A stretch of 15,948 bases of DNA from Bacillota bacterium. GTDB lineage: Bacteria; Bacillota; Clostridia; Christensenellales; SZUA-584. This document shows positions 9,401 through 15,240 of the stretch, in pieces. A program made the translations under genes and the position numbers. The first letter of the stretch is position 1; the number at the start of each line of letters is the position of its first letter. Location: assembly GCA_023396555.1 (NCBI GenBank), contig JAEWWC010000141.1:1-15948 (forward strand), in the 5' to 3' direction. The notes beneath the pieces are model-generated. The model was not told the DNA's origin. It saw nothing but the letters and a program-made list of their open reading frames with translations, and did not search any database.

Positions 9401-10760
9401 TGCAGTCGGTAGCGTTGAATTGGTATACCACGCGCTCATACTCGTCGTCCGACATCAGATCCAGCATATAAAGAGGCTTGTCCGGGCGGATGAGCGCATC
9501 GCGGATGATGTTGATCAGATGCGCGTGGATGAACTCAATCTCCTTGACGGAGAACAGCGGCGTGTGGTGGTCATAGTCCACGACGAAACGGCCTTCATCC
9601 TCGCGGTCGTTGACATGGATGCACAGCGACGGCTCCTGCCAGCCGGAATAATGCCAGCGTCCTTCATAAGTGAACGCGTCGGCGTTCTTCTCGAACTTGC
9701 CGATCTGGTACGACAGCGTTACGTCGTACAGCGAATCCAGCTCCTTGTGGGTGCTGCGCAGATCCTGCATCAACAGATTGTACGGGTACTTCTGGTGCTT
9801 CAGCGCGGAGAACCAGCTGTTGGACACCTCCTGCGTGAAGTCGGTGAACGACATCTCCTCCTGAATCTGCACGCGGATGGGCACCGTACTCACGAACATG
9901 CCAAACATGTCCTTGGCTTGCGCGGTGGTGCGGTTGGCAACCGGCGCGCCGATGACCAGATCCTTTTTTGTGGTAATCCGGTTGATGTATATCGCCAGCG
10001 CGGATAAAAAGAGCGCATATACGGTGACACCCGTCTGCTCGCAGTAATCGCGTATCTGCTTCGACAGGCGCGGGCGTATCACGTGAGTGCGGCGCTTCGC
10101 CTTCAGGCCATAATAATTGGTTTTCTTTTGCTTCAATACCGTGGGTTCGGGCAGTTGGCTGAACAGCCCCGTCCAATACTCTCGGTCGTATTCAAAGCGT
10201 TTGGATGAAAGGTAGTTTTGTTCGTCCCGGAGGTAGTCAATATAGGAACGGACGCTGATGGGTTCCGGCTGGCGGCCGGAGAGCAGCGCCTGGTATATGC
10301 TCATCAGATGGTTGGAAAAGCTGACGATGGACAGCGCGTCGGAGATGATGTGATGGAACTTGGCATATATGCCGCCCTCCTCTTCTCCCAGACGCAGAAA
10401 AGCGAAGTAATAAAGACAGCTGTCAATCAGCGGCATCGGTGTCTGGGTCTGGATGCTGTCCCATTCATACAGCTTTTCCACACCGTGATCCGAAAAGTCG
10501 ATCACATCGATGGACTGCGGCGCATACTCGGCGATATACTGATAGGGCACACCATCCTTCTGCCCCACCCGGATGCGCAGCGTTTCGTTATCCCGCAGCA
10601 TGATGTTGAGAGCGGTCTCAAGCAGAGCAAAATCCAGACGGCCTTTTATCTTGAGCGTACCGGCGTTGTTCCACATGCCGGTGCCGGGGTGCAGCATTTC
10701 CGCATACCAGATGCGTTGCTGAGGATGAGACAGAGTGTAATCGGGATTCTGTTGATTCAT
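3378..10760 (-). CDS. Two-module nonribosomal peptide synthetase, C-A-T-C-A-T-R
   Basis: This cytoplasmic megasynthase of about 2460 residues is predicted to make an N-acylated dipeptide and release it reductively. Domain order by approximate residue: C1 10-430 (HHIISDA near 135), A1 440-960 (YTSGSTGQPKG near 604), T1 965-1030 (GGDSLS, Ser 994), C2 1047-1470 (HHSISDA near 1172), A2 1474-1975 (YTSGSTGMPKG near 1631), T2 1990-2055 (GGDSLG, Ser 2021) and R 2085-2450 (NAD(P)H motif GATGYLG; Y2258-xxx-K2262). No epimerase, methyltransferase or thioesterase is present. By hand alignment to GrsA the A-domain codes are DIMCVMFVCK (A1) and DIGQILGVYK (A2), and neither matches a code I know. The N-terminal C domain next to a fatty acyl ligase and ACP suggests a lipo-initiating starter C domain. 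The ATG at 10760 was chosen because AAGGGTAGGT precedes it with 9 nt spacing; an ATG at 10808 has no good RBS. Reductive release to an aldehyde is known for gut clostridial NRPSs of this architecture, but the exact product is unknown. Confidence 0.96.
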   Translation of the reverse strand: MNQQNPDYTLSHPQQRIWYAEMLHPGTGMWNNAGTLKIKGRLDFALLETALNIMLRDNETLRIRVGQKDGVPYQYIAEYAPQSIDVIDFSDHGVEKLYEWDSIQTQTPMPLIDSCLYYFAFLRLGEEEGGIYAKFHHIISDALSIVSFSNHLMSIYQALLSGRQPEPISVRSYIDYLRDEQNYLSSKRFEYDREYWTGLFSQLPEPTVLKQKKTNYYGLKAKRRTHVIRPRLSKQIRDYCEQTGVTVYALFLSALAIYINRITTKKDLVIGAPVANRTTAQAKDMFGMFVSTVPIRVQIQEEMSFTDFTQEVSNSWFSALKHQKYPYNLLMQDLRSTHKELDSLYDVTLSYQIGKFEKNADAFTYEGRWHYSGWQEPSLCIHVNDREDEGRFVVDYDHHTPLFSVKEIEFIHAHLINIIRDALIRPDKPLYMLDLMSDDEYERVVYQFNATDCMFPQGETLVDLWQKHMARTDGDEVAVICRGESMTYRQLDERSSAMARYLRDKGVGADDIVGLLVKRTLDYPVCVMAILKAGGAFLPIDAELPPERLAYILKDSGAKVLLISPDLKDKYTDDGSLFVIPADVALEEAEAPEPVCEPRHLAYVIYTSGSTGQPKGVMIEHQSIVHFVYSLSRLWDFSPGARLLCAASISFDISVMELLLAVMNGAVLVLAQEHEVSIPRNMVELIKSAGVNMLCVTPGRMELLLSDKQGAACLRDFREVGMGGDVLPEKLLAQVQQATNARIINFYGPTEITVCCTCTDVTNTKVPNIGKPMHNVKAYILDAHKNPVPIGVPGELYIGGRGVARGYINKPELSAERFVDNPFRPGETLYRTGDLVRWYPLGEIEFLGRIDQQVKIRGYRIELGEIENRLLQAPGVAGCAVADREDADRRKFLCAYLVGNPPGKAELRAHLLRDLPAYMVPSYFVTVESLPYNTSGKVDRSRLPDPLEAQETLIDDYAPPETATELALAEIWSAALNIKTIGRNDSFFDIGGDSLSIVRVLTQVQLRFSVEVHLEDVNRSPYLKDFATLIDEAEARDYRPIRPVPQQKYYPVSSAQQRMWVLSQTENSVTYNMPTAFVLPEKPDVQRLVAAFEKLIARYEVLRTRFALQGGELCQQIEKYVTFVLEEHACEPRRLNSLLKSLVRPFDMAQAPLMRVALIDAGTKHVLFIDTHHSISDARSAEVLMGDLASLYEGRNLPPVDIQYKDYTVWQRESTGTGTMERQREYWKTALSGELPLLNLYTDKPRPPQQRFEGARYGFEISARTTEKLREFASQRGGTLFMAVLAIYNVLLSRYTGQEDIIVGTPVAGRPRPELQSMPGVFINTVPLRNHPYGHYSFAQFFEELRPNVFSALANADCPLEQIVADLKLPRDLSRNPIFDTMLVFIRNPFAPPLPGAVFYPIDAGIAKLDLTLEVYETDNVVCQLEYSTKLFSKSQIKRMASHFCRLADLLTEEPDTRLCDAAMLTQDELWQMTQGFNQTDYPLDREATVQSLFEDIALRFADKTAVIADGKKVSFSALNKHANRIAWYLRERGVGRGAVVALCMSRSTELMAALFGVLKAGGAYLPLDPAYPAERLTFMLQDSGCKMLLTDDTADVPFSGEVLNVLDIPDVGPDGNLPPIDRPEDAAYIIYTSGSTGMPKGTALPRRGLFNLYEGSKTTIAFDSEQTSVSVTTVAFDIFIGDAVLPLMFGCTLVLCTEEELRQAHLLAQLIDKHDVEYIQTTPTRMRIMMDSPVFREAAGRHIKKIVLGGEMIPMSLLKLLKKHIKGVRIINGYGPTEATVYASFKDLTDASSVTIGRPVINTRMYILDAHRRPVPVGVLGELFISGAGVASGYLNRELLSRSRFIPDPFWPGRTMYQTGDVCAFREDGDIEMNGRVDHQVKIRGLRIELGEIEAALREVKGIGEAVVKDWGQDAEKYLCAYYTKTEDVGEEMLRMHLSAKLPVYMVPSFFICLNSMPMTLNGKVDRKLLSEPRREQTSVDTPVAAMSIVEKKMARVWSQVLKTGGIGPESDFFSLGGDSLGVIKVQAAILHYGWSVDTRAFYENRTLRRICGCVNLTGAAQPVSGNKNNITGRPYKPVPDYPHLKSVDCRNILLTGATGYLGAQLLSELTRLPDVNIRCLVRGKDKAEAKAYLNEVLSCYFGSCPEITGKISVVRGDIERSRLGTSEADWRTLQDTDTIIHCAAVTDHVGYAELFDRVNVNGTKHVIEAAKSCGAALLHISTTSVSGTVTLDGPDENKEFTERCYDIGQNYADNDYVRSKFLAEGLILDAMSDGLNARIFRVGNLTATMDGRFQMRPEKNAFANRLKAIAALGCVPLGMLGARVELTPAELCAQAIIALTLMPGDKLPIYHVYNTNLLTGGELVALMEQSGFRLRVISDKEFAEHMSALSRQGRLEELAGLMAELNPGRRPLTITTTAKETEDRLRKTGFVWPIIGKAYISQFMEAVCRPKSEGSMGE

Positions 10761-10844
10761 TTCGCTGTACCTACCCTTTTTTTGGCGCAGTTCACCTGAT
10801 GTCCGCATGAACCACTGGAAACCATATTCACTTCTCTAATCAGC

Positions 10845-10861
10845 GTGGCTGTTGCAGCCAC
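10845..10861 (-). other. Small hairpin in the PPTase-NRPS gap
   Basis: A perfect 7-bp inverted repeat (GTGGCTG, 3-nt loop, CAGCCAC) lies in the 113-bp gap between the PPTase stop and the chosen NRPS start. No T-run follows on the minus strand, so it does not look like an intrinsic terminator for the operon. It could be an RNA-processing or stability element between the acyl-loading genes and the synthetase. No convincing promoter was found in this gap. Confidence 0.4.
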
Positions 10862-10873
10862 TTAAATTCCGGC

Positions 10874-11518
10874 TCAAAAGTCAGACAGCTGCCGGTTATC
10901 AACCATTAAAATCTGCGGTGGCATTCCGCTTTTAGCGCATACGGAGGCCTGATAACCAAGGGCAGGCTCCGCCATCCAGAACTCGCAGTCCGTGTCTGTG
11001 ACGATGCTACCGCCGGACGGATAAATGGTAACCGAGCTCATGGACATGCCCAGCCCGGCTCCGCAGTACTTCACATACGCTTCCTTAAGCGTCCATATCT
11101 GAAAGAACAGACTCTGCCTGTCGGGCGCATCCGTATAGATCCGAAGCTCTTCCGCCCTCATGACGCGCTCCGCCACCCCTGTGCCCACTGCACGGCGCTT
11201 TTCGATATCAGCGCCCACTGGACTGTCGTGCAGCGCACACATGGCCATGGCGCCCGAATGGCTGATGCTGAAGTGGATGTCCGGCCTCGCTATAAGATTT
11301 GGCTTGCCGCGCGGCTCCAGCATAAAATCGGCCGGCTGAGGCATAAAACCGCAACTCGTTTTGACTGCATAACAAAGCAGCCGGTGCGCCGTCAGCGCCA
11401 GCGCCTTGTCAGCATCCCGCCGCATGCGCATGATGCGCCCGCGTTTTTCCTCCCAGAGGCCGCCCGTCCAGCCTAAGGCCAGTCCCACAGGCGCTGCGGC
11501 GGCAAAAAAAACTTTCAT
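10874..11518 (-). CDS. Sfp-type 4'-phosphopantetheinyl transferase
   Basis: This enzyme transfers the phosphopantetheine arm of coenzyme A to the conserved serine of carrier proteins, here presumably the adjacent ACP and both T domains of the NRPS. At 214 residues it is near the usual Sfp-type length of about 220-230. Visible family motifs are GKPNL (71-75), FSISHSG (83-89), VGADIE (101-106, with metal ligands D104 and E106) and WTLKEAYVK (142-150, with E146 and K150). The ATG overlaps the ACP stop by 4 bp as ATGA, so the two are translationally coupled. The Shine-Dalgarno sequence is weak, consistent with coupling. A dedicated PPTase inside the cluster supports the view that this is a self-contained biosynthetic unit. 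Confidence 0.95.
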   Translation of the reverse strand: MKVFFAAAAPVGLALGWTGGLWEEKRGRIMRMRRDADKALALTAHRLLCYAVKTSCGFMPQPADFMLEPRGKPNLIARPDIHFSISHSGAMAMCALHDSPVGADIEKRRAVGTGVAERVMRAEELRIYTDAPDRQSLFFQIWTLKEAYVKYCGAGLGMSMSSVTIYPSGGSIVTDTDCEFWMAEPALGYQASVCAKSGMPPQILMVDNRQLSDF

Positions 11519-11739
11519 GCCCGCTGTTCCAGATAACCGATGATATCGCCGACTTTGGAGAGCTTGCGAATATCCTTCTCCGGTACTACGATATCAAACG
11601 CCACTTCGAAGGCGCAGACGAGCTCCACAAGATCCAGCGAGTTTATGGAAAGATCGTTAAGCAGATCGGTCTCCGGCGCGATTCTGATATTGGTGCAGTC
11701 TACGTGTTCTTCAATGATGTGTTTTACTTTTTCAAACAT
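11515..11739 (-). CDS. Stand-alone acyl carrier protein
   Basis: This is an acidic carrier protein of 74 residues with the phosphopantetheine attachment serine at S34 in the context LSINSLDLVEL. The canonical residue before this serine is Asp, while here it is Asn, a tolerated variation. It starts 3 bp after the ligase stop, with GGGAAGGG about 7 nt upstream, and overlaps the PPTase by 4 bp. Its position between a fatty acyl ligase and a PPTase suggests a dedicated role: carrying the activated acyl chain to the first condensation domain of the NRPS. It is unlikely to be the primary fatty-acid-synthesis ACP, because no fab genes are nearby. It could instead carry an amino acid, but the ligase type argues against this. 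Confidence 0.94.
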   Translation of the reverse strand: MFEKVKHIIEEHVDCTNIRIAPETDLLNDLSINSLDLVELVCAFEVAFDIVVPEKDIRKLSKVGDIIGYLEQRA

Positions 11740-11742
11740 CGC

Positions 11743-13419
11743 TTAACCCTTCCCGAATGTGACCTGATAGCGTTTAATGTCCCTTTTAGTTGTTTTGGGA
11801 AACTCCGTATCGCGCAGCGCGAACAGATGGATCTGCTTGAAGCTAGCCAGCTTGTTATTGATGCTGTCGATCTCAGCCTGCAGCGCCTGATGGAGCTGAC
11901 TGCCCAGTTCTTCCTTTTTGGCTGGGTCCGGATAGATGATAGCCATCAGCTTGTCGGAGCCGTTCTCATCGCCCGGCGCTTCCTTCACCATCACTTCGGC
12001 GATCAGCGGGCTCTGCTGCAGCAGGTACTCTATTTCGTTCGGCATGATATTCTTGCCGTTCTTCAGCACGATCATGTTTTTGATGCGCCCTGTGACGTAC
12101 AAAAAGCCCTGCTTGTCCCGGTGCCCAAGATCACCGGTCTTATACCATTCACCGTCGAACACATCGGCTGTGCCCGCTTCGTCGTCCAGATAACCCTTCA
12201 TCACGCTGGGGCCCTTGACGAGTATCTGCCCGCCTTCATCGAAGCGCACCTCGCAGCAGGAGGCCACCCAGCCCACTGATTTGTCCTTATGGCTGAGGTT
12301 GCGGTTTGCCGAAACGATCGGTGAGCACTCGGTTGTGCCATAGCCGTTGAGTATCGTGATGCCGAATTCCCTGAACCCCTTCACAAGCTTCGGGTTAAGG
12401 TATGCGCCGCCGCATATCACGATCTTGAGCCGCCCGCCGAAGGCGCCTTCGCGCACCTCATGCAGCAGCTTGTCCCGAATATCTATGCCCAGCGCAGCCG
12501 CGATATTCCCCAGTGCAACCCCCGTTTTGAGCTTGCTGTCCTTGCCCTGCTTTTTTGCATTTTCCCAGATGCGCTTGTAGAAAGTCTCCACATAGAGCGG
12601 CACCAGCGCCATCACAGTGGGCCGGAAAAGCTGCAGACAGTCCGGCAGGTTTTTAACGCCCGGACAAAAAGCGATGGAGCAGCCGTAATGGATGGGACCG
12701 AATATGCCGCACATATCCTCGTATGCGTGGTTGATGGGCAACACCGACAGCAGCACGTCCTGCGGCTTGAAAAGCACCAGCTCGCAGGCCGACACCGTGT
12801 TGGCAGCGAGGTTCCGGTGACTGAGCATCACGCCCTTGGAGACACCGGTAGTGCCGGAAGTAAACAATATGGAACAGGTCCGCTCCCGGTCGATTTCTAT
12901 GTTGGAGTATTGATCTGCGCCCTGCTCAAGCAACGCAAAGCCTTCCTCCAACAGTTCGTCCACCGACAGGTCGGCGCCCCGTTTTTTACCCAGGGACACG
13001 AGGATTAGGCCGGGAACAGCGTCTTTGATCACCCGCGCTTCCTCCTCATAGGCCGGCGAAAAAAACAATACCGCCGCGCCGGAACGCTGCACAAAGGATT
13101 TAAGCTCTTCCCCAGTCAGTTCTTTGTCCATCGGCACAACGGTGGAGTTCGTATTCACGATCGCAAAATAGGTGAGCAGCCAAGGGTAGGAGTTCTCGCC
13201 CACGAGCGCCATGCGCTTACCGGCAAATCCGCGGCTCATCAGCGCATTGGCCAGCGCACACAATTCCTCGCCAAAACGGCCATAGGTGACAGATTTGTAT
13301 TCTGTTTTGCCCGTCATGGTGAGGAAGGCTTCTTTGCCCGCATAAAGCCGAACGCTTCTGTCCGTCAGCTCCTTCAGATCCCGTACGATTTCGGTCGGAT
13401 TCAAGGGATACTTTTTCAT
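11743..13419 (-). CDS. AMP-dependent fatty acyl ligase (acyl-CoA/acyl-ACP synthetase)
   Basis: This is a 558-residue member of the ANL superfamily resembling long-chain fatty acyl-CoA synthetases. The ATP-binding P-loop FTSGTTGVSKG lies near 187-197, the NGYGTTE motif is present, YKTGDLG lies near 425, and the C-terminal catalytic region GRIKNMIVLKNGKNIMPNEI is intact. The enzyme adenylates a carboxylic acid and transfers the acyl group to a thiol. Whether the acceptor is CoA or the adjacent ACP cannot be decided from the sequence. The 3-bp spacing to the ACP gene favours ACP loading (inference). The start at 13419 has AAGGGGGAAG about 6 nt upstream and follows a strong promoter, so this is probably the first gene of the biosynthetic operon. 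Confidence 0.94.
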   Translation of the reverse strand: MKKYPLNPTEIVRDLKELTDRSVRLYAGKEAFLTMTGKTEYKSVTYGRFGEELCALANALMSRGFAGKRMALVGENSYPWLLTYFAIVNTNSTVVPMDKELTGEELKSFVQRSGAAVLFFSPAYEEEARVIKDAVPGLILVSLGKKRGADLSVDELLEEGFALLEQGADQYSNIEIDRERTCSILFTSGTTGVSKGVMLSHRNLAANTVSACELVLFKPQDVLLSVLPINHAYEDMCGIFGPIHYGCSIAFCPGVKNLPDCLQLFRPTVMALVPLYVETFYKRIWENAKKQGKDSKLKTGVALGNIAAALGIDIRDKLLHEVREGAFGGRLKIVICGGAYLNPKLVKGFREFGITILNGYGTTECSPIVSANRNLSHKDKSVGWVASCCEVRFDEGGQILVKGPSVMKGYLDDEAGTADVFDGEWYKTGDLGHRDKQGFLYVTGRIKNMIVLKNGKNIMPNEIEYLLQQSPLIAEVMVKEAPGDENGSDKLMAIIYPDPAKKEELGSQLHQALQAEIDSINNKLASFKQIHLFALRDTEFPKTTKRDIKRYQVTFGKG

Positions 13420-13463
13420 TCGTCTTCCCCCTTATCAATCTAGAGCCCGAAGCCCATTGCCTT

Positions 13464-13492
13464 ATATTAGCATATGTTTCCCTATGTTTCAA
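13464..13492 (-). promoter_or_regulatory. Strong sigma-A promoter of the biosynthetic operon
   Basis: On the minus strand a -35 box TTGAAA (13487-13492) is separated by exactly 17 bp from a -10 box TAATAT (13464-13469), which is preceded by an extended -10 TG. The predicted transcript would start near 13457, about 38 nt before the ligase ATG at 13419. The spacer holds a near-perfect tandem 10-bp direct repeat (GAAACATAGG then GAAACATATG), which may be an operator. This is the best promoter I can see in the window. Confidence 0.75.
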
Positions 13493-13540
13493 CAATATTC
13501 GTCATGGCGAGGCTTGTATCTATTCCCAGCAGAGCGTCGT

Positions 13541-14185
13541 TTATTGAGCGGTGCGGCTCTTCCTGATAAAGGCGGCGATCTGCCCCTGCTCCCGCTCGAT
13601 GTCCGCTGCCGTCACCGGCCCTCGCCCCAGGCGGTCGCACAGACACAGCAGCGCCACCTCGTCGATATCCGTCTCGGCCCGCATCGCCCGCGGGTTATAA
13701 TACGGCAGATGGCGCGCATGATACAGTGCCTGCATATGCCAGCGCACCAGCGCCCCCACCTGCCGCACAAACACCTCGTTCTGCCCGCACTCGCGCAGGA
13801 ACCGCTCAGCCAACGCCCGGCCTGCTTTGTCATGGTCGTACGCGGTAATGCGCCCGTTGCGTCGTTTAGTGGTCTCCTTCTTGCCCACGTCGTGCAACAG
13901 CGCTGCCCACATCAGCGCACGCGGATCCTTGCTCTGGCTCCTCAGCAGCGCGGCGTTGTCCGTCACCAGTATGGTATGCCGCCACACGTCACCTTCCGGG
14001 TGGTGCACTGGCGACTGCTCTACGTCAGCGAGACCACTCAGCATATCGAAGGGCGATTGCTCCGGAAATTCACCCGCACTTAACAGGCCGTCGAAATATT
14101 TCGACGGCTTTTCATCGCCCATCAAATGAACTTCAAATTCATGGAATATATCGGCGTTGCCGCCCGCATCGGTTATAGTCATCAT
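13541..14185 (-). CDS. HD-domain metal-dependent phosphohydrolase
   Basis: This 214-residue cytoplasmic HD-superfamily protein shows probable metal ligands H70 (VWRHTILV), H98-D99 (LLHDVGKK), H118 (YDHDKAG) and H150 (RWHMQ). The stretch EQSPVHHPEGDVWRH is typical of HD proteins related to the HD region of CCA-adding tRNA nucleotidyltransferases, but no nucleotidyltransferase domain is present. The substrate is unknown. The gene lies upstream of the biosynthetic promoter, separated from the ligase gene by 121 bp, and probably belongs to a different transcript. The start is uncertain because no good Shine-Dalgarno sequence precedes the tandem ATG codons at 14182-14185; an internal ATG at 14122 is possible but would cut into conserved-looking sequence. 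Confidence 0.88.
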   Translation of the reverse strand: MMTITDAGGNADIFHEFEVHLMGDEKPSKYFDGLLSAGEFPEQSPFDMLSGLADVEQSPVHHPEGDVWRHTILVTDNAALLRSQSKDPRALMWAALLHDVGKKETTKRRNGRITAYDHDKAGRALAERFLRECGQNEVFVRQVGALVRWHMQALYHARHLPYYNPRAMRAETDIDEVALLCLCDRLGRGPVTAADIEREQGQIAAFIRKSRTAQ

Positions 14186-14223
14186 GCTGTTATTATCCGG
14201 CGCGGGCAGCCGATTATGCGGGC

Positions 14224-14376
14224 TTATTTCTCCTCCACCGGCTTAAAAGCGCTTTTCGGCGCGCCGCAGCCCGGGCAGATGAAATCCTCGGGCAGCATAT
14301 CCATTACATCCTCGTAATCCGCTTCGTTGTTCTCCACCGAATACACATATCCGCAGAGCATGCAAACAAACTTCAT
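14224..14376 (-). CDS. Short rubredoxin
   Basis: This is a 50-residue one-electron carrier. Two cysteine pairs, CMLCGYVY near the N-terminus and CPGCGAPKSAF near the C-terminus, form the Fe(Cys)4 site typical of rubredoxins. The segment between them is about four residues shorter than usual and lacks the common DP...GD...PGT stretch. The Trp usually found before the second Cys pair is replaced by Phe (LPEDFICP). The gene has a strong GAAGGGGG Shine-Dalgarno sequence 9 nt before the ATG and ends in TAA. It sits between the exonuclease and HD-hydrolase genes. In anaerobes rubredoxins feed electrons to oxygen- and peroxide-reducing enzymes, which would fit a stress cluster with the nearby methionine sulfoxide reductase (inference). 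Confidence 0.9.
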   Translation of the reverse strand: MKFVCMLCGYVYSVENNEADYEDVMDMLPEDFICPGCGAPKSAFKPVEEK

Positions 14377-14396
14377 ATCTATATACCCCCTTCACC

Positions 14397-14413
14397 GGAT
14401 GTTCGCTGCATCC
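14397..14413 (-). other. Weak hairpin between exonuclease and rubredoxin genes
   Basis: A 5-bp inverted repeat (GGATG, 7-nt loop, CATCC) lies in the 47-bp gap, just upstream of the rubredoxin Shine-Dalgarno sequence. No T-tract follows, so it is not a convincing terminator and may be chance. Confidence 0.2.
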
Positions 14414-14423
14414 AAATTTACAT

Positions 14424-15176
14424 TTAAAACAGTGTCAGCGTGACCGGACAGTGATCCGACCCCATCACGGAGCTGTTGATCTCCACGCCCTTCACTTCGC
14501 CCATCAGCCGCTCTGAGACGCAGAAATAGTCGATGCGCCAGCCAGCGTTACGGCTGCGCGCGCCGAAGCGGTACGACCAGTAGGTGTACATATCCTTCAC
14601 ATCCGGGTTCAGCTGGCGGAACACATCCGCAAATCCGGCATTCAGCAGCTGCGTGAAGTCTTCTCTTTCCTCATCCGTGAAGCCTGCATTGCGCCGGTTG
14701 GCTGCCGGGTTCTTGATGTCGATCTCATGATGCGCTACGTTGAAATCCCCGCAGACCACGACCGGCTTTTTCTCATCCAGCTTCTTCAGATAGTCCCGGA
14801 ACGCCTCGTCCCATGTCATGCGGTAGGGCAAGCGCTTCAGCTCCTCCTGCGAGTTGGGCACGTATACGTTCACCAGATAGAATTCACCGTATTCCAGCGT
14901 GATTACACGACCCTCGCCGTCGTGCTCCTTGACGTCGATGCCGTAAGTCACCGCCTCAGGCTGCCGTTTGGAGAATACGGCTGTGCCCGAATAGCCCTTT
15001 TTCACCGCATCATTCCAGTAGCCGTTCCAGCCCTCCGGGTCGAACTCAAAGTCGCCGCGCTGCAGCTTGGTCTCCTGAATACAGAACATGTCTGCGTCCG
15101 CCTCACGGAAGAAATCCTCAAACCCCTTGCCATAGCAGGCGCGCAGCCCGTTCACGTTCCATGTGACGATTTTCAT
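14424..15176 (-). CDS. xth: Exodeoxyribonuclease III (AP endonuclease family)
   Basis: This 250-residue DNA repair enzyme cleaves at abasic sites and degrades 3' ends. Motifs of the exonuclease-endonuclease-phosphatase fold are all visible: MKIVTWNVNG at the start (Asn 7), the metal ligand E35 in CIQETKL, VNVYVPNS, the catalytic GDFNVAH, the WRIDYF motif and the terminal SDHCPV. The length matches the family. The start was set at the ATG at 15176 because AAGGGGG lies 9 nt upstream and the family begins with MKIVTWN; an in-frame ATG at 15185 touches the Shine-Dalgarno sequence. It lies 64 bp downstream of msrAB and 47 bp upstream of the rubredoxin gene, so it may be part of an oxidative-damage cluster. 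Confidence 0.97.
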   Translation of the reverse strand: MKIVTWNVNGLRACYGKGFEDFFREADADMFCIQETKLQRGDFEFDPEGWNGYWNDAVKKGYSGTAVFSKRQPEAVTYGIDVKEHDGEGRVITLEYGEFYLVNVYVPNSQEELKRLPYRMTWDEAFRDYLKKLDEKKPVVVCGDFNVAHHEIDIKNPAANRRNAGFTDEEREDFTQLLNAGFADVFRQLNPDVKDMYTYWSYRFGARSRNAGWRIDYFCVSERLMGEVKGVEINSSVMGSDHCPVTLTLF

Positions 15177-15240
15177 AGACCCCATCCCCCTTTTATATAA
15201 TATATCACGATATCACATGCCCCGCAGAGCGGAAAAGCCC

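Noticed and set aside
15186..15240. Short inverted repeat (CCGC-TCT-GCGG) and AT-rich TATA-like sequence after msrAB
   Set aside because: The stem is only 4 bp with no T-tract, so it is not a convincing terminator. No -35 box at the right distance accompanies the AT-rich stretch.
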